Shown here one piece after another: positions 63,415 through 64,000 of a stretch of 64,000 nt of DNA. Position numbers and translations under genes: made by a program. The stretch's first letter is position 1. Each line of letters begins with the position of its first letter. The stretch is from Antedon mediterranea (taxonomy: Eukaryota; Echinodermata; Crinoidea; Comatulida; Antedonidae). The notes under the pieces were generated by a model. It was not told where the DNA came from and ran no database searches. It saw only the letters and a program-made list of their open reading frames with translations. The stretch spans positions 13,934,288 through 13,998,287 of the forward strand of contig NC_092676.1 of assembly GCF_964355755.1 (NCBI RefSeq), written 5' to 3'.

Positions 63415-63587
63415 TGCAGGGTTTATTCTTTGAATAACGTATGGTACTACAATACATATCCTGGTAACACTGATAATAAATTGTAAGGCCTCGCACATAA
63501 CACCGCCTTCGACCACAATGTCCCTTTCAATGCCGTTTTACGTGATCGGCTTTATACTGTATACAATAGAAGACGCTCACTTTAACA
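63415..63587 (-). repeat. 5' LTR of the BEL/Pao element
   Basis: In minus orientation it starts TGTTAAAGTGAGCG and ends ACCCTGCA. It has a few differences and one deletion relative to the 3' LTR. The outer 5-bp flanks (CTCGG here, GTAGG at the other side) do not match, so no target duplication survives or the true LTR end lies further in (toward 63310). Confidence 0.7.
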
Positions 63588-64000
63588 CTCGGCCCTACAA
63601 ATTAAATTTAAAAAAAAATCAAACAGGAAAATCAAACAATTGTTGCAGCATTCACCACGCTTGTATTTAGTTTTTAAGTAACCAATGTCTGCTGTCAGCT
63701 GATTTTAAATTGAGCCTAATTTCAAAAGAATTGATGCATTTAATCAAATACTATATGCCATAAAATAAAGATATTGGTAAAATTGCGTGAAAAAATAGGT
63801 AATTGAACTCTGACCCGCAAGTGCATCACCAAAATCACTTAAGAATTGGATTTTCAGATGTACCAAAGTATGTCTCACTAAGTTAAATCATATTAAGAAT
63901 ATGTGCACTAAATCGACTCATTGATCGTAATATTCAGAATATTCTTATTTATGAAAATATAAATAAAGATAGTGGAAATAGAAAAAAATATAAAGTGCAC
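63588..64000. other. No feature recognised
   Basis: AT-rich sequence to the window end. No match to the missing final RNF2 exon was seen. Confidence 0.4.

Larger units (their letters stand above)
59656..63587 (-). mobile_element. BEL/Pao LTR retrotransposon, internally deleted
   Basis: On the minus strand the order is LTR (63587-63415), gag-like coding (63152-61275), an RT piece, an A17-type region, integrase (60365-59769) and LTR (59869-59656). At about 3.9 kb it is shorter than usual BEL elements. Protease, the RT core with its catalytic motif, most of RNase H and the integrase C-terminus are missing. The integrase runs straight into the 3' LTR with no polypurine tract, so the losses are deletions. 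It cannot be autonomous. Confidence 0.85.

Overview
The window is animal nuclear DNA. It is AT-rich, has GT-AG introns, and is packed with retroelements, P/hAT/TTAA-type DNA transposons, tRNA- and 5S-derived SINEs and satellites. The word AGGCCTA and its variants recurs throughout. I associate that with echinoderm and hemichordate genomes from memory only, so a marine invertebrate deuterostome is a guess, not a result.

The only host protein gene I can support is RNF2 (RING1B/RING2), the E3 ubiquitin ligase of Polycomb repressive complex 1, on the + strand. I can follow seven coding exons: 28295-28309 (putative start), 36653-36689, 51548-51743, 51858-52086, 52181-52492, 53985-54129 and 57183-57247. 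All joints are in phase. With the proposed first exon, the eight RING zinc ligands fall at the same residue numbers as in the human protein as I recall it. The last coding exon (end of the RAWUL domain) was not found and should lie past the window. Introns 1 and 2 are about 8.3 and 14.9 kb and are mostly mobile DNA.

Layout. 1-560: two head-to-head Penelope-like GIY-YIG endonuclease fragments. 1.7-3.1 kb: a motif array and a large imperfect palindrome. 3.1-6.96 kb: a hAT-like element with 8-bp target duplications, then TIR family B. 6.96-13.03 kb: a copy of TIR family A carrying three nested insertions. 13.1-17.6 kb: a TIR element, a 20-bp minisatellite with palindrome, and a 97-bp satellite. 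19.2-22.95 kb: a broken P-element/THAP9-like transposase and a LINE 3' end. 23.17 kb: a 5S rRNA-derived SINE. 26.4-28 kb: repeats. 28.3 kb: RNF2 exon 1. 28.65-31.55 kb: second copies of families A and B. 32.2-33.5 kb: a 1.3-kb TIR element with 9-bp target duplications built from seven 174-bp satellite units. 38-39 kb: tRNA-derived SINEs. 39.8-47.3 kb: a 2.6-kb TIR element, a 479-bp tandem duplication, a Harbinger-like element, a TTAA-flanked foldback element and a tRNA-like unit between 32-bp inverted arms. 48.9 kb: a LINE fragment. 51.5-57.2 kb: RNF2 exons 3-7. 59-63.6 kb: a transposase relic and a deleted BEL/Pao LTR retrotransposon on the - strand.

The strongest comparative result is internal to the window. 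The 28.65-30.69 kb copy of family A is an empty-site control for the 6.96-13.03 kb copy. It shows two precise TTAA-flanked insertions of different types and one CAGGGCTCGA-ended insertion. It also shows a 75-bp internal array that differs between copies (about 6 against 11 units).
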